A DNA stretch of 64,000 bases from Nitrospira moscoviensis. Lineage in GTDB: Bacteria; Nitrospirota; Nitrospiria; Nitrospirales; Nitrospiraceae. The translations under genes and the position numbers were made by a program. The notes below the pieces were generated by a model. That model saw nothing but the letters and a program-made list of their open reading frames with translations, was not told where the DNA came from and made no database searches. The stretch lies in contig NZ_CP011801.1 in NCBI RefSeq assembly GCF_001273775.1, positions 186,001 to 250,000 on the forward strand, written 5' to 3'. Within the stretch, counting starts at the first letter, position 1. Each line of letters opens with the position of its first letter. Shown here piece after piece: positions 8,806 through 17,667 of the stretch.

Positions 8806-10047
8806 ATGAGACCATGTTCGCGCAGAAGATTCTTGGAAGTCACGGCCGCGACCGGCGGGGCGCTGCTTTTCGGGGATCTGATCAATCAGGTGCTCGGCTT
8901 GGACGGGAAGGCGCGCGCCGCCGGAGGCGAACCGATCAAGGTCGGCATCATCGATCCGCTGTCGAGCCCCTATAAAACGTCGTCCATCCATGACGTCCAT
9001 GGCGCGAACGTCGCCGTCGATCTCTACAACAAGCGCGGCGGAGTGCTCGGCCGGCAAGTGGTGATCCTGGAGGCCGACGACGCCTCGAGTCCCGAGCAGG
9101 CCGTCAAGGCCGCGACCAAGTTCATCAAAGACGACCGCGTTGATTTTCTCATGGGCACGTTCAACGCCGATTGCGCGCTGGCCGTGTCCGAGGTGGCCAA
9201 GAAGGAGAACAAGCTCTTCATGGTCACCGCTTCGCATGAGCCGGCCCTGACGGGCGCGGCGTGCAACTCACACACGTTTGTCTTCATGCCGAACGCCGTC
9301 ATGCTGGCGAAGGCTGTCGTGCCGCAACTCGCCAAAGCCTACGGGACGCGATGGTACATGCTCACGACCGGCACATTGGACGGCAAGGCGATGGCGCAGG
9401 CGATCGTGGCGGCGGGGCAGGCGCATGGCGTGGAGTTCGTCGGCGAGGCGCTCCTGCCGTTCGGCGCGACGGATTTTACGTCGGCGTTGACGGCGGCGAA
9501 AGACAAACATCCGACGCTGCTCGTCCTCAATCTCTACGGCTGGGATCTGGTCAATGCCTTGAAAGGCTATACCAAACTGGAGTTGGCCAAAGACAAAATC
9601 GGCGTGGGCGGCTTGATCGGCGGCGAGCAGATCGGGCGGCCGCTGGGCTATGCGAACAACGCGGGCGTGTGGGGGCTCATCTGGGATCCCAAGATCAACA
9701 CAGACGGTTCCAAGCGGTTCATTCAGGGCGTCATCGACAAGTACAACCATACGCCCACGTCCCGCTGCTATCTCGGCTATGCCGCGATGATGCAAATCCT
9801 CGAAGCGGTGCGGCGTGCCGGAACGACTGATACCGCCGCAGTCATCAAGGCCTTGGAAGGGCATGAGTTCGACGGGTTGAAAGAAGGCCGCTCGTACTTC
9901 CGTGCGTGGGATCACCAACACGTGCAGGATGTGCTGGTGGGGGAAGCGTTCGGCAAGGAGATGGGACTCGGTCACTATAAGATTCTGGCGACCGTCCCGG
10001 GAGACGCGGTCGCCGGCACGGTCGAACAGAATACCTGCAAGCTCTAA
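8806..10047 (+). CDS. Tat-exported ABC-type substrate-binding protein (branched-chain amino acid/amide family)
   Basis: Periplasmic binding protein of the type I fold. 413 residues from ATG 8806, which follows CAGGAGG; the earlier ATGs at 8758/8761 have no site. The leader has a twin-arginine motif (SRRRFLEV) before a hydrophobic stretch, so export is by Tat. The mature part starts near IKVGIIDPLSSPY and has the Leu/Ile/Val-binding-protein pattern (GAD or ADD after the second strand, GTFNADCALAVSEVA). Family members bind amino acids, amides or urea. No permease or ATPase gene is adjacent, so it is an orphan here. The ligand is unknown. Confidence 0.85.
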   Translation: MRPCSRRRFLEVTAATGGALLFGDLINQVLGLDGKARAAGGEPIKVGIIDPLSSPYKTSSIHDVHGANVAVDLYNKRGGVLGRQVVILEADDASSPEQAVKAATKFIKDDRVDFLMGTFNADCALAVSEVAKKENKLFMVTASHEPALTGAACNSHTFVFMPNAVMLAKAVVPQLAKAYGTRWYMLTTGTLDGKAMAQAIVAAGQAHGVEFVGEALLPFGATDFTSALTAAKDKHPTLLVLNLYGWDLVNALKGYTKLELAKDKIGVGGLIGGEQIGRPLGYANNAGVWGLIWDPKINTDGSKRFIQGVIDKYNHTPTSRCYLGYAAMMQILEAVRRAGTTDTAAVIKALEGHEFDGLKEGRSYFRAWDHQHVQDVLVGEAFGKEMGLGHYKILATVPGDAVAGTVEQNTCKL

Positions 10048-10058
10048 ACAGGGACCCG

Positions 10059-10087
10059 GCGGGGGATCGTTTATGACGTGCCCCCGC
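10059..10087 (+). terminator. Candidate terminator between convergent genes
   Basis: GCGGGGG (10059-10065) pairs with CCCCCGC (10081-10087). It sits in the 60-bp gap between the binding-protein gene and the convergent OmpA gene. No strong U-run follows on either strand. Confidence 0.4.
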
Positions 10088-10107
10088 TCTTGTTCGCGAC
10101 TCGACGC

Positions 10108-11355
10108 TTACTTCGTCACCCGCACTTCGACGCGGCGATTCTTGGCGCGTCCCGCGTCCGTCGTGTTCGCCATCACCGGTCTCGTGTCCGCGTAGCCGTG
10201 GATTTCGGCGGCGGCGAGGCCGCCCTCCGTCAGGGCCAGCGCCGCGTTCGCGGCCCGCGCTTCCGACAGTTCCTTGTTGCTGGGGAATTTCTTCTTCAAC
10301 TCGCTGCGGATGGGCCGATTGTCGGTATGGCCGTCCACCGCGACCTTGTACTCCGGGAAGTCCTTCAAAATCGATCCGACCTGCTTGAGCGCTTCGGCGC
10401 CGGCCGGCTTGAGCTGGTCTTCCCCGGAGCCGAAGAGATAGCCGGACGCCAGGTTGATCAAGAGCCGCTCGTTGTTCAGATCCACCATGATGTTGCCCTT
10501 GTCGATCTGCGGCCGCAACGCTTTGATCAATCCCCGCTGGGCTTCCTTCAATTTCGCCATTTCCGCGGAGAGATCGCCACGCAGCCCGGACAATTCCTTG
10601 TCGCGCTCGGCCAGTTGCCGTTCGCGTTCGGCGAGGCGCTGCTTGGTCGCCGCCAGTTCCATGGCTAGAGTCTCCTTTTCGCCGGATATCCCTTGCAGGC
10701 CGGCAAGTTGTGCTTCGAGGGACGCTGCACGCTGCTCGGCGGCCGACAAGTCCGCCGCCAGTCTATCCCTCTCTCCCGAAGCGGTCAGAAGGCCCGAAGC
10801 CTCAGAGTGCGCTGCGGCAAGCTGCGCTTCCAGCTCCGCGTTCCGCTGTTTGGTCGCCGCGAGATCGGCCGCCAGCCGATCTTTGTCTCCCGCCGCTCCG
10901 CTCAAGGCCGCGAGTTGGGCTTCCAGGTCCGTGTTTCGTTGTCTGGCGGAAGCCAACTGTTGTTCGAGATCGTTCGCATGTTGTTGCGCCCGACTGAGGT
11001 CTCCCTGCGCGGAAGACAGTTGCCCGGCGAGCCGCGCGGAATCTCCGGCTGCGGAGCGAAGCGCGGTCAGGTCGCGGTCGCGGTCGGCGAGCTGCCGCTC
11101 GAGATCGCTCACACGGCCGCTCAGGGCGCCCGTCTGTTTCCGCGCCGCGTCCAGTTCGTCGGCCAGGCGCTGCCGCTCCCGTTCCAATGCTGCGAGCCGT
11201 GCGGCCATCTCCGCAGAGGCTTTGTCGGCGTCCCATTGATGACGATGGCGGTATTCGTACCCTCCGTCGCAACAGATGGCGGTTTTATCCCAGGTGGAAC
11301 AACCGGCGACACCAGCCAAGGTGGCCGCCAGGATCGAAGTGGTGATTCGCTTCAT
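10108..11355 (-). CDS. OmpA-family peptidoglycan-binding lipoprotein with long coiled coil
   Basis: 415 residues. Lipobox GVAGC (Cys19) predicts lipid anchoring. Residues 45-270 are a long heptad-like coiled coil of repeated units such as LAADLAATKQRNAELEAQL. Residues 285-415 form the OmpA C-terminal domain with the peptidoglycan-contact region VDGHTDNRPI and the end NRRVEVRV. This architecture tethers the outer membrane or a periplasmic complex to the cell wall. AAGGAG lies 9 bp before the ATG. The coil region is internally repetitive at the DNA level as well. Confidence 0.88.
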   Translation of the reverse strand: MKRITTSILAATLAGVAGCSTWDKTAICCDGGYEYRHRHQWDADKASAEMAARLAALERERQRLADELDAARKQTGALSGRVSDLERQLADRDRDLTALRSAAGDSARLAGQLSSAQGDLSRAQQHANDLEQQLASARQRNTDLEAQLAALSGAAGDKDRLAADLAATKQRNAELEAQLAAAHSEASGLLTASGERDRLAADLSAAEQRAASLEAQLAGLQGISGEKETLAMELAATKQRLAERERQLAERDKELSGLRGDLSAEMAKLKEAQRGLIKALRPQIDKGNIMVDLNNERLLINLASGYLFGSGEDQLKPAGAEALKQVGSILKDFPEYKVAVDGHTDNRPIRSELKKKFPSNKELSEARAANAALALTEGGLAAAEIHGYADTRPVMANTTDAGRAKNRRVEVRVTK

Positions 11356-11394
11356 GAGCGTCTTCTCCTTGTTGAGTGATGAGCGACGAAGCCG

Positions 11395-11823
11395 TTAGAC
11401 GGCGGAGGTGCAATGCGCGCACTTGCTTGCATTGATGGGAATGGTCGACAGGCAATGGGGGCAGTCTTTGGTCGTGGGAGACCCGGCAGGCGGCTGCTTT
11501 TTGAAGCGGTTGACCTGCTTGACCAACAGAAAGATGACGAACGCGATGATGATGAAGTCGAACACCGTCTGCAGAAACACGCCGTAGTTCAGTGTCGGCG
11601 CACCCGCCACCTTGGCGGCGGCGAGCGACGGCTGGGGCGTTCCTGATAGATTGATGAAGAGACTGGAGAAATCGACGTGCCCCAACAACAGGCCCAGCGG
11701 CGGCATCAGCACATCGCTGACGAGCGACGAGACGATTTTTCCGAACGCGGCGCCGATGATGACGCCGATGGCCATGTCCAACACGTTGCCTCGCATGGCG
11801 AAGTCCCTGAACTCTTTCAACAT
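11395..11823 (-). CDS. mscL: Large-conductance mechanosensitive channel MscL with C-terminal zinc ribbon
   Basis: Homopentameric channel that opens under membrane tension to release solutes on osmotic downshock. 142 residues from ATG 11823, set by AAGGAGGGG. The N-terminal amphipathic helix and TM1 are typical ([20 protein letters not shown]), the periplasmic loop is medium length, and TM2 is [18 protein letters not shown]. The C-terminus adds CPHC-x10-CAHC, a four-Cys zinc-ribbon motif after the cytoplasmic helix. Such tails occur in some other MscL proteins but are absent from the E. coli one. Confidence 0.95.
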   Translation of the reverse strand: MLKEFRDFAMRGNVLDMAIGVIIGAAFGKIVSSLVSDVLMPPLGLLLGHVDFSSLFINLSGTPQPSLAAAKVAGAPTLNYGVFLQTVFDFIIIAFVIFLLVKQVNRFKKQPPAGSPTTKDCPHCLSTIPINASKCAHCTSAV

Positions 11824-11861
11824 AACCCCTCCTTGCAAGGATGGCAGGTGAAGTGCGCGTG

Positions 11862-12932
11862 CTATCGCTTCCGAGTGGTATCGAAGCTGTACCCCAGCGT
11901 GATGAGATACAAATTGTCCGTATCTCCCGTGCCCGGCGCAGGGCGGCTGTTGTACCGCGTGGTGATCTGGAAGCTGCTGACGAAGCCCTCGATCAGTTTG
12001 AACCGCACGCCGTTGTCCATCGTCAGATAGTAATCGCTGAAATCTTCGAGGGACGGGTAAAATTCGTCGAAGTGGTACAGCGTGATGCGGTCATCCCACA
12101 GCGGCCAGTTGAATTTTACGGACCAGCGGCCGCGGAACGAACTGGTGTCGGGCGCCGTGCGAAAATCCTCGTTGAAGTAGGAGAGACCGGCCTCCGCGTA
12201 CAGGCTCATGCTTTTCAGGATGCCGCCGAAGTCGCCGACGTCGATGATCTGATAGCCGGGCCCCGACGCCAGCGCCGTCCGCATCTTGAGATCTTGAAAG
12301 CGGTCGTTTTCAAAGTAGGCGGAGGCGAACCAGAAGAGCCGCTTCGTGATGAAAAAGTCCAGTTTGGTCGTGACGCGAGCGTTGCGCGCGATCAGCGTAT
12401 CGGCGTTGTCGCCGTAGACGTATCGTCCGTTGATCGTCAGCCGCAACTGCTCGCTCCGGGCCACGAAATCCCCGAGGAGGCTGGCGTTCCGCAGCTGGCT
12501 GTTGCCCGTCGTTTGAGAGAAGCCGCCCGTGAGGGCGCCGATGTAAATGATGGGCCGTTGAATCAGCGGATTGACGGCCGTCACGGACTCCATCGGCACG
12601 GACAGGGTTCCCTGCATTGGCTCGACCGTGAGGCGCAACGTCCCCGCCGCGCCCTCTTCCACCGTCCCGACAAGAACGGTGCCTTCTTTGAGATGGAAAG
12701 GAAGCGGATGCGAAATCCGAAGCATACGGACCTCCGCCCATTTCACTTTGATCATGTCGGCGGCGGCGGGAGATTGGATGTGCAGGAGGCCACCGCTCAT
12801 TTCAATCACTTCGCCCATGATCACGCTGCCGTCCTTCAACGTCACCACATCGACGTGGGTTGGCTCCGCGGCGGACACGGATGCCATGCTGTGCAACCAG
12901 AGCGCTGCAACCAACCACATGAGCCAGTTCAT
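11862..12932 (-). CDS. DUF481-type outer-membrane beta-barrel protein
   Basis: 356 residues. A Sec signal peptide ends near SVSAAEP. Residues 25-110 form a small beta domain ([17 protein letters not shown]). From residue 125 the sequence shows the alternating aromatic beta strands and the opening [15 protein letters not shown] typical of DUF481 (YdiY-like) barrels, ending [10 protein letters not shown]. The function of the family is not established; a salt- or acid-stress link is known for E. coli YdiY. GAGGAGG lies 11 bp before the ATG and a promoter candidate is at 12996-13025. Confidence 0.8.
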   Translation of the reverse strand: MNWLMWLVAALWLHSMASVSAAEPTHVDVVTLKDGSVIMGEVIEMSGGLLHIQSPAAADMIKVKWAEVRMLRISHPLPFHLKEGTVLVGTVEEGAAGTLRLTVEPMQGTLSVPMESVTAVNPLIQRPIIYIGALTGGFSQTTGNSQLRNASLLGDFVARSEQLRLTINGRYVYGDNADTLIARNARVTTKLDFFITKRLFWFASAYFENDRFQDLKMRTALASGPGYQIIDVGDFGGILKSMSLYAEAGLSYFNEDFRTAPDTSSFRGRWSVKFNWPLWDDRITLYHFDEFYPSLEDFSDYYLTMDNGVRFKLIEGFVSSFQITTRYNSRPAPGTGDTDNLYLITLGYSFDTTRKR

Positions 12933-12995
12933 GTCGCCAAAACCTCCTCGACAGCCTCGGTAAATACCTAGGGCTGTTTGACCTTAGGTTGAGGG

Positions 12996-13025
12996 TCTAT
13001 AGCCGAAACGTGCTGGCACTAGCAA
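12996..13025 (-). promoter_or_regulatory. Candidate promoter of the DUF481 gene
   Basis: On the minus strand TTGCTA (13025-13020) and TATAGA (13001-12996) are 18 bp apart, about 64 bp ahead of the start codon. Nothing else is recognisable in the 227-bp gap. Confidence 0.4.
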
Positions 13026-13159
13026 GGGCCTAGCCAGGCACACGTTGATCGGAACGGAGCGTCGGGACAGACGGGCGGATCACCGAGCAGGGATTCCCGG
13101 GACTGATGCACGGCCACTCCGGCTGAGTCATGCCTAGAAGCGGCGGAGGCGCCGGCACC

Positions 13160-14809
13160 CTATCGGCCGAAGAGGCCTTTGAGCAGTTCTTTCCCCTGCT
13201 GCTTCAAGTCTTCCGGTTTCGTGGTGCCTTTCAGCAGCCCGCCGACGGCTTCCTCGACCTTCTTCTGGACCTGTTCCTGCACCTTGCCGGTCATGCTCTT
13301 CATGTCGAGCCCGTAGGAAGGCGCTTGGACCGTTCCCGTCACGGTGAGGGGCAGCGTGACCCGCCCCTCTTTCATCGCCAGCTTGATCACCGGAGAGGCG
13401 CCGGCCAGTTGTTGACTCAGCTCCTGCGAGAGGTGAAGGTTGAGGGCCAGATTCAACCGTTGATCAAATCCGATCGTGCCGCCGCCGGTCGCTTGAAAGT
13501 CGTGACTGTCCATCAGCAGGCGCTCCACGATGACAAGGCCTTGCTTGACGGTCAGATCGGTTTCGATCGTCGAAAAGGCCGTTGCTTTTGGATTGTCGAT
13601 GGCGATGCCGGCGATCTTGAGGATCGCGACGGCTTCCTGCAGCAAATTCACGCCTTCAATCTTGCCGTCCTTGACGGCGATCCGTCCTGTCCCCTCCAAG
13701 GCTTTGGTCAGGTCCGGCATAGTGAAGCCGCGGCCGCGCAACGCCAGGTCGGCTCCGGCCGTGCCGGTGAGCGAAACCTGTGTCGCGGCGACGGCATCCA
13801 AGGCAGGACCCAATTGCAGCCCCTGGACCGCCGCCGTAGCCTCGAAGGGCGGCGCGTCGGCTCCGCTCGTGAGCTTACCCTTGGCCGTGACCTGCCCGTC
13901 GAAAAGCCGGAAGGAGAGCCCCTGCAGCAACACATCCTGGCCCCGAGCTTCCGCGGCGACGTGCAGGTCCTTCACTGAGACCGGCTTCTGCAACGGCAGT
14001 GCAATCGGCAGCTCGGCGGTATTGATGTCCGCCGAGCTAATACTGATACTGGCATTGCGCCCCGCCGTCTTCCCTGTGATGGCGAATGTCGTCTTTCCCA
14101 CCGCCAAGCTAAGATCGATGGCGTCGAGATCGGTCGTCTCTTTGAGCGGGCCGAAATGGCCGTCCAGTGTCACGGGCGTGTTCAACGGCTGCACCAGCGT
14201 GTCGAGATGCAGCGTCGGCGTCTGGCCGAGCCGAACAGAAGTCAGCAACGCATCCACGTCCTGCAGGACGTACTCGGTTTGCTTCGGGGTCGAGAGATCG
14301 CGATAAGTCAGTGTCCCGCCATCAATGGAAACACGATCCACCGCCAACAAGCCGAGGATTCTCAACGGGCCTTCAGTCGACGGGATGGGAGCGCGCGAGG
14401 GAGTCTCGGGCGCCGGGACGCCGGGCCGCCCGATGGTGGCGATGTTCAATACACCGCGCTGGTTTTTTACCACCGTAATGACCGGTTCGCGGAGGGTGAT
14501 CTCTTCCACCTCCACCCGGCCGCTCAGCAGCGGCAGCAGTTGGACGCCGACATGCAGTGACGCGAGAGAAGCAAACGGGCCGGACCCGAAGGCCGGATCG
14601 TCCAATACGGTGAATCGGCCGACGCGGGCGCCGATGCGCGGCCAGATCGTCAGGCGGATCTCTCCAATGTCAATCTTACGGTTGAGCGCCGCTTCAATCG
14701 CCGGCTTGTACCGGTCTTGATACCGGCTCAGATCGATCAGGAAGGGCAGCGCCAGGATCGCGCCGAGGATCAGCACGAGAACAACGACGAGTCCGATCAC
14801 GATCTTCAT
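13160..14809 (-). CDS. AsmA-family protein
   Basis: 549 residues. A single N-terminal membrane anchor (VIGLVVVLVLILGAILALPF) is followed by the AsmA start pattern IDLSRYQDRYKPAIEAALNRKIDIG. The long beta-rich body is typical, with repeated GRxxx and LDGHFGPL-like strands, and the C-terminal AsmA_2-like part holds a LKIAGIAIDNP region. AsmA-like proteins are thought to bridge the periplasm and move phospholipids or aid outer-membrane assembly. No partner gene is adjacent. The length is normal for the family. Confidence 0.85.
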   Translation of the reverse strand: MKIVIGLVVVLVLILGAILALPFLIDLSRYQDRYKPAIEAALNRKIDIGEIRLTIWPRIGARVGRFTVLDDPAFGSGPFASLASLHVGVQLLPLLSGRVEVEEITLREPVITVVKNQRGVLNIATIGRPGVPAPETPSRAPIPSTEGPLRILGLLAVDRVSIDGGTLTYRDLSTPKQTEYVLQDVDALLTSVRLGQTPTLHLDTLVQPLNTPVTLDGHFGPLKETTDLDAIDLSLAVGKTTFAITGKTAGRNASISISSADINTAELPIALPLQKPVSVKDLHVAAEARGQDVLLQGLSFRLFDGQVTAKGKLTSGADAPPFEATAAVQGLQLGPALDAVAATQVSLTGTAGADLALRGRGFTMPDLTKALEGTGRIAVKDGKIEGVNLLQEAVAILKIAGIAIDNPKATAFSTIETDLTVKQGLVIVERLLMDSHDFQATGGGTIGFDQRLNLALNLHLSQELSQQLAGASPVIKLAMKEGRVTLPLTVTGTVQAPSYGLDMKSMTGKVQEQVQKKVEEAVGGLLKGTTKPEDLKQQGKELLKGLFGR

Positions 14810-14909
14810 TCGGCACCTCCCTTAGTGGCGGTCAGTATAGGAACGAGCCGAGAGAGGGTCAACCGCTGGAGGAGCCGGTCCAGTCCGCGCGCACTCTGCG
14901 TCCGTCGCC

Positions 14910-14939
14910 TTGCCGCTCCAAAATCCGGCGTGCTAAGAT
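14910..14939 (+). promoter_or_regulatory. Promoter of tRNA-Ser
   Basis: TTGCCG (14910-14915) and TAAGAT (14934-14939) are 18 bp apart and end 24 bp before the tRNA-Ser 5' end. Confidence 0.5.
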
Positions 14940-14963
14940 GCCTTTTCTTCTGACGATCGACGC

Positions 14964-15053
<90 letters not shown>

Positions 15054-15124
15054 AACAGCGCTCGCTCGTGTCGGCGAGCCAGGCAAAAGGAAAAAGCTAA
15101 ACGGTAAACGCAGGCGGTTTCGAA

Positions 15125-15253
15125 GAGAGGGTGGGATTCGAACAGGGGGCCCGCGGGGGAAATATCCCCCGCGTGGGGAGCGTACGAGGGGGCTGGCCCC
15201 CTCTGTAGGAGCGCGAACAGCGCGACGTCGAATTCCCACCCTCTCCGCCAAAC
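15125..15253 (+). repeat. Hairpin-rich element bounded by copies of the tRNA-Ser 3' end
   Basis: Bases 15125-15143 are an exact inverted copy of tRNA positions 15030-15048 (19 nt). Bases 15235-15253 are an exact direct copy of 15038-15056 (19 nt, including CCA and AAAC). Between them lie three compact hairpins: CGCGGGGG-AAATAT-CCCCCGCG, AGGGGGC-TG-GCCCCCT and GCGCGAACAGCGCG. No open reading frame is supported. It looks like a small non-autonomous element or integration scar. Confidence 0.7.
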
Positions 15254-15320
15254 CAAGCGTGCGCGACCGCGAGCCCTTGTAATGTTCTTGGCGAGCGGAT
15301 AAAGCACCGTAAGTGTTTTA

Positions 15321-15421
15321 GGGGCTGGGCCCTGTGCAACAGAACCCTGTGAACCCCGCCAGGTCCGGAAGGAAGCAACGGTAAGCAGAACGTTTTGTGT
15401 GCCGCAGGATCACCTGGCCCC
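15321..15421 (+). ncRNA. ffs: Signal recognition particle RNA (4.5S-type)
   Basis: The conserved SRP apical domain is present: CCAGGTCCGGAAGGAAGCA followed by the AGCAGA-type asymmetric loop partner. The ends GGGGC and GCCCC pair. At about 100 nt this is the short bacterial form without an Alu domain. It binds Ffh and targets membrane proteins. A weak promoter (TTGTAA at 15277, 17 bp, TAAAGC at 15300) lies upstream, just after the tRNA-copy element. The inverted repeat at 15441-15519 with a U-run is a likely terminator. Confidence 0.92.
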
Positions 15422-15440
15422 ACTTGCAAAAGAAGTGACG

Positions 15441-15519
15441 AGTGATGGGTGACGAGTGATGAGCGAATGCGGGCGGATACGCCTAGAACTTCTGTAATCT
15501 TCACTCATCACGCATCACT
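15441..15519 (+). terminator. Imperfect inverted repeat with U-run between SRP RNA and dnaX
   Basis: 15441-15459 and 15501-15519 are inverted repeats matching at 17 of 19 positions. They are followed at once by GTTTTT and then the dnaX ATG at 15526. It may end SRP RNA transcription or attenuate dnaX. The left arm is itself part of a tandem phrase (GTGACGAGTGATG, twice). Confidence 0.5.
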
Positions 15520-15525
15520 GTTTTT

Positions 15526-17304
15526 ATGGACTACCAAGTTTCCGCCCGCAAATACCGGCCCGGCACGTTCGTCGACGTCATCGGCCAGCCCCACGTCGTC
15601 CAGACATTGATGAACGCGGTCGATACCAAGCGGATCGCCCATGCTTATCTCTTTTCAGGCACGCGCGGCGTCGGCAAGACGACCGTGGCGCGCATTCTGG
15701 CGAAGGCGCTGAACTGCGAACAGGGCCCGACCGGCCGTCCCTGCAACATGTGCGTGAACTGCCAAGAGATCACCCAGGGCAACTCGGTCGATGTCATCGA
15801 AATCGACGGCGCGTCGAACACCAGCGTGGACGACGTCCGGGAGATCCGCGAAAACGTCAAGTTCACTCCCTTTCGCGGGCAGTACCGCGTCTACATCATC
15901 GATGAAGTGCACATGTTGTCCAACTCGGCCTTCAACGCCCTCTTGAAGACCTTGGAAGAGCCGCCGCCGCACGTGGTCTTCATCTTCGCGACGACCGAAA
16001 TCCACAAGATCCCGGCCACCATCCTCTCCCGGTGCCAACACTACAACTTCCGCCGGATCGCCCGCGCGGAGATTATCGAGCGTCTGCGCCACGTCGCCGA
16101 TCAGGACGGCTTGACCATCGAGCCCCGCAGCTTGACGGCGCTGGCTCGGGCCAGCGAAGGCAGCATGCGCGATGCGTTGAGTTTGCTCGATCAGGCCGTG
16201 GCATTCGGAGGCAAGACCGTCGGCCATGCCGATCTCGAAGTGTTGCTGGGAGCCGTTCCGCTCGAGTTGGTAGGCGGGATGATACGCGCCATTCTGGCGC
16301 AGGACAGTCCCGCCGCCTTGGCCGTGCTGGCGAAGGTGTTGGATCAAGGTCACGATCTGAAGGCGTTCTGTGCAGAGATCGTCGAGCACCTGCGCAATCT
16401 GTTGGTCGCGTCCGTCGTGCCCGCCGCCGATCTGGGCGGCTTGGTCGAAACTTCGGAAGAGGATCTGCGACAACTCGCCGCTGAAGCCACGGCCCTGCCC
16501 CCCGAGCGCTTTCAGGATCTGTTGACCATCTTCGCCCAGGCGGAAGATGCCCTGCGCTTGAGCGCCCATCCTCGCTTCGTGCTAGAAGCGGCGGCCGTGC
16601 GCGCCACGCGGGTGTCGCAAACGCCCGATGCATCCGTGCGACCTGCTGCTCAAGCAGCCTCGCCCCCTCCTGCTCAAAAGACTCCTGCGAAGGGCGAGCC
16701 GGTCAAAACGGAGGCCGCGCTGACCCCCACTCCACGACCTACAACGCCGCCGGTTTCCAAGACCGTCTCGCCCGCCGCCCCTGCGGCTGGCCAGAAGGCG
16801 GTTTCGAAGCCGCCCGAGACTCCGAAGTCGGCAGCGGGTGCCGTGGCACCGCCGGCGTCTGTGCCGGCCGGTACCGCCACGATCGCTGCGCCGACGTTGG
16901 ATTGGGAGTCGGTGCAGGAAGAAGTGGCCGCGGCCTACCCGAATATCGCTCCGTTCCTCGAAGCCGGTCGATTCGTCGGCCTCGAAGGCGGGGTGGTGAC
17001 GATCGGGTTTGCGAAGCAAGTGACGTCGGCGCGGGCCATGTTGGAGAAAGAGGACAATCTGAAGACGTTGGCCAAGCTCTGTGAACGACAGACGGGGCAT
17101 TCGATGCGGGTCCGAGTCGTCGAGCTCTCGGACACGGATTCTGCGGGGCCGACGATGGCGCAGATCCGGGCCGCCAAGGAACAGGACCAGCGGCTTGTGC
17201 TGTTCGACCGCGTGCGGTCGAATCCGGTGGTGAAGCAGGCCCTCGAAATGTTCGGCGCGGAGTTGGCCGACGTCCGAACCGTGCCCCAGAAGGAGGCGGA
17301 ATGA
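15526..17304 (+). CDS. dnaX: DNA polymerase III subunits tau/gamma
   Basis: Clamp-loader ATPase subunit that also links the polymerase cores at the replication fork. 592 residues. Walker A is GTRGVGKTT. The zinc module has four Cys (NCEQGPTGRPCNMCVNC), the Walker B region is IIDEVHML, and SRC provides the arginine finger. Residues 365-450 are a Pro/Ala linker, followed by a C-terminal domain of about 140 residues. No ribosome site is visible: the ATG follows a U-run directly. It overlaps ybaB by 4 bp. No evident slippery heptamer for gamma production was recognised. Confidence 0.96.
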   Translation: MDYQVSARKYRPGTFVDVIGQPHVVQTLMNAVDTKRIAHAYLFSGTRGVGKTTVARILAKALNCEQGPTGRPCNMCVNCQEITQGNSVDVIEIDGASNTSVDDVREIRENVKFTPFRGQYRVYIIDEVHMLSNSAFNALLKTLEEPPPHVVFIFATTEIHKIPATILSRCQHYNFRRIARAEIIERLRHVADQDGLTIEPRSLTALARASEGSMRDALSLLDQAVAFGGKTVGHADLEVLLGAVPLELVGGMIRAILAQDSPAALAVLAKVLDQGHDLKAFCAEIVEHLRNLLVASVVPAADLGGLVETSEEDLRQLAAEATALPPERFQDLLTIFAQAEDALRLSAHPRFVLEAAAVRATRVSQTPDASVRPAAQAASPPPAQKTPAKGEPVKTEAALTPTPRPTTPPVSKTVSPAAPAAGQKAVSKPPETPKSAAGAVAPPASVPAGTATIAAPTLDWESVQEEVAAAYPNIAPFLEAGRFVGLEGGVVTIGFAKQVTSARAMLEKEDNLKTLAKLCERQTGHSMRVRVVELSDTDSAGPTMAQIRAAKEQDQRLVLFDRVRSNPVVKQALEMFGAELADVRTVPQKEAE

Positions 17305-17624
17305 AAAATCCCTTCGGCAATATGAGCAACATTCTGAAGCAAGCGCAGGCCATGCAGGAGCAGATGGCCAAGATCCAGGAACAGGCGGCTTCCAAGACCG
17401 CCAGCGGCACGGCGGGAGGCGGCATCGTCACGGTGACGGCGAACGGCGCCATGCAGATTGTCGGCGTGGCGATCGATCCGGAAGTCGTCAAAAGCGGCGA
17501 TGTGGAGATGCTGCAAGATCTGGTGGCGGCGGCGACGAACGACGCGCTGCGCAAAGCCAAGGAGTTGATGGAAGGGGAGATGAAGGCGCTCACCGGCGGC
17601 CTGAAGATTCCCGGGTTGATGTAG
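17301..17624 (+). CDS. ybaB: YbaB/EbfC-family nucleoid-associated protein
   Basis: 107 residues. Small dimeric DNA-binding protein of the YbaB family. It starts MKNPFGNMSNILKQAQAMQEQM, shows the GxVTVTANGAMQIVGVAIDPEVV core and ends in a Gly-rich tail. Its ATG overlaps the dnaX stop (ATGA), so translation is probably coupled. The dnaX - ybaB - recR order is conserved in many bacteria and links it to DNA maintenance. Confidence 0.94.
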   Translation: MKNPFGNMSNILKQAQAMQEQMAKIQEQAASKTASGTAGGGIVTVTANGAMQIVGVAIDPEVVKSGDVEMLQDLVAAATNDALRKAKELMEGEMKALTGGLKIPGLM

Positions 17625-17667
17625 CCGTCGAGCCATGAGCCTCCCGGGGATTCGCAGTTACTGACAT

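Noticed and set aside
10693..11379. Overlapping ORFs inside the OmpA coiled-coil gene
   Set aside because: They are shadows caused by the repetitive coiled-coil codons.
15097..15307. Minus-strand tRNA-like reading of the element near tRNA-Ser
   Set aside because: The T-arm half matches tRNA-Ser but the other arm cannot pair (CCCTG against CCCAC) and no anticodon arm forms.
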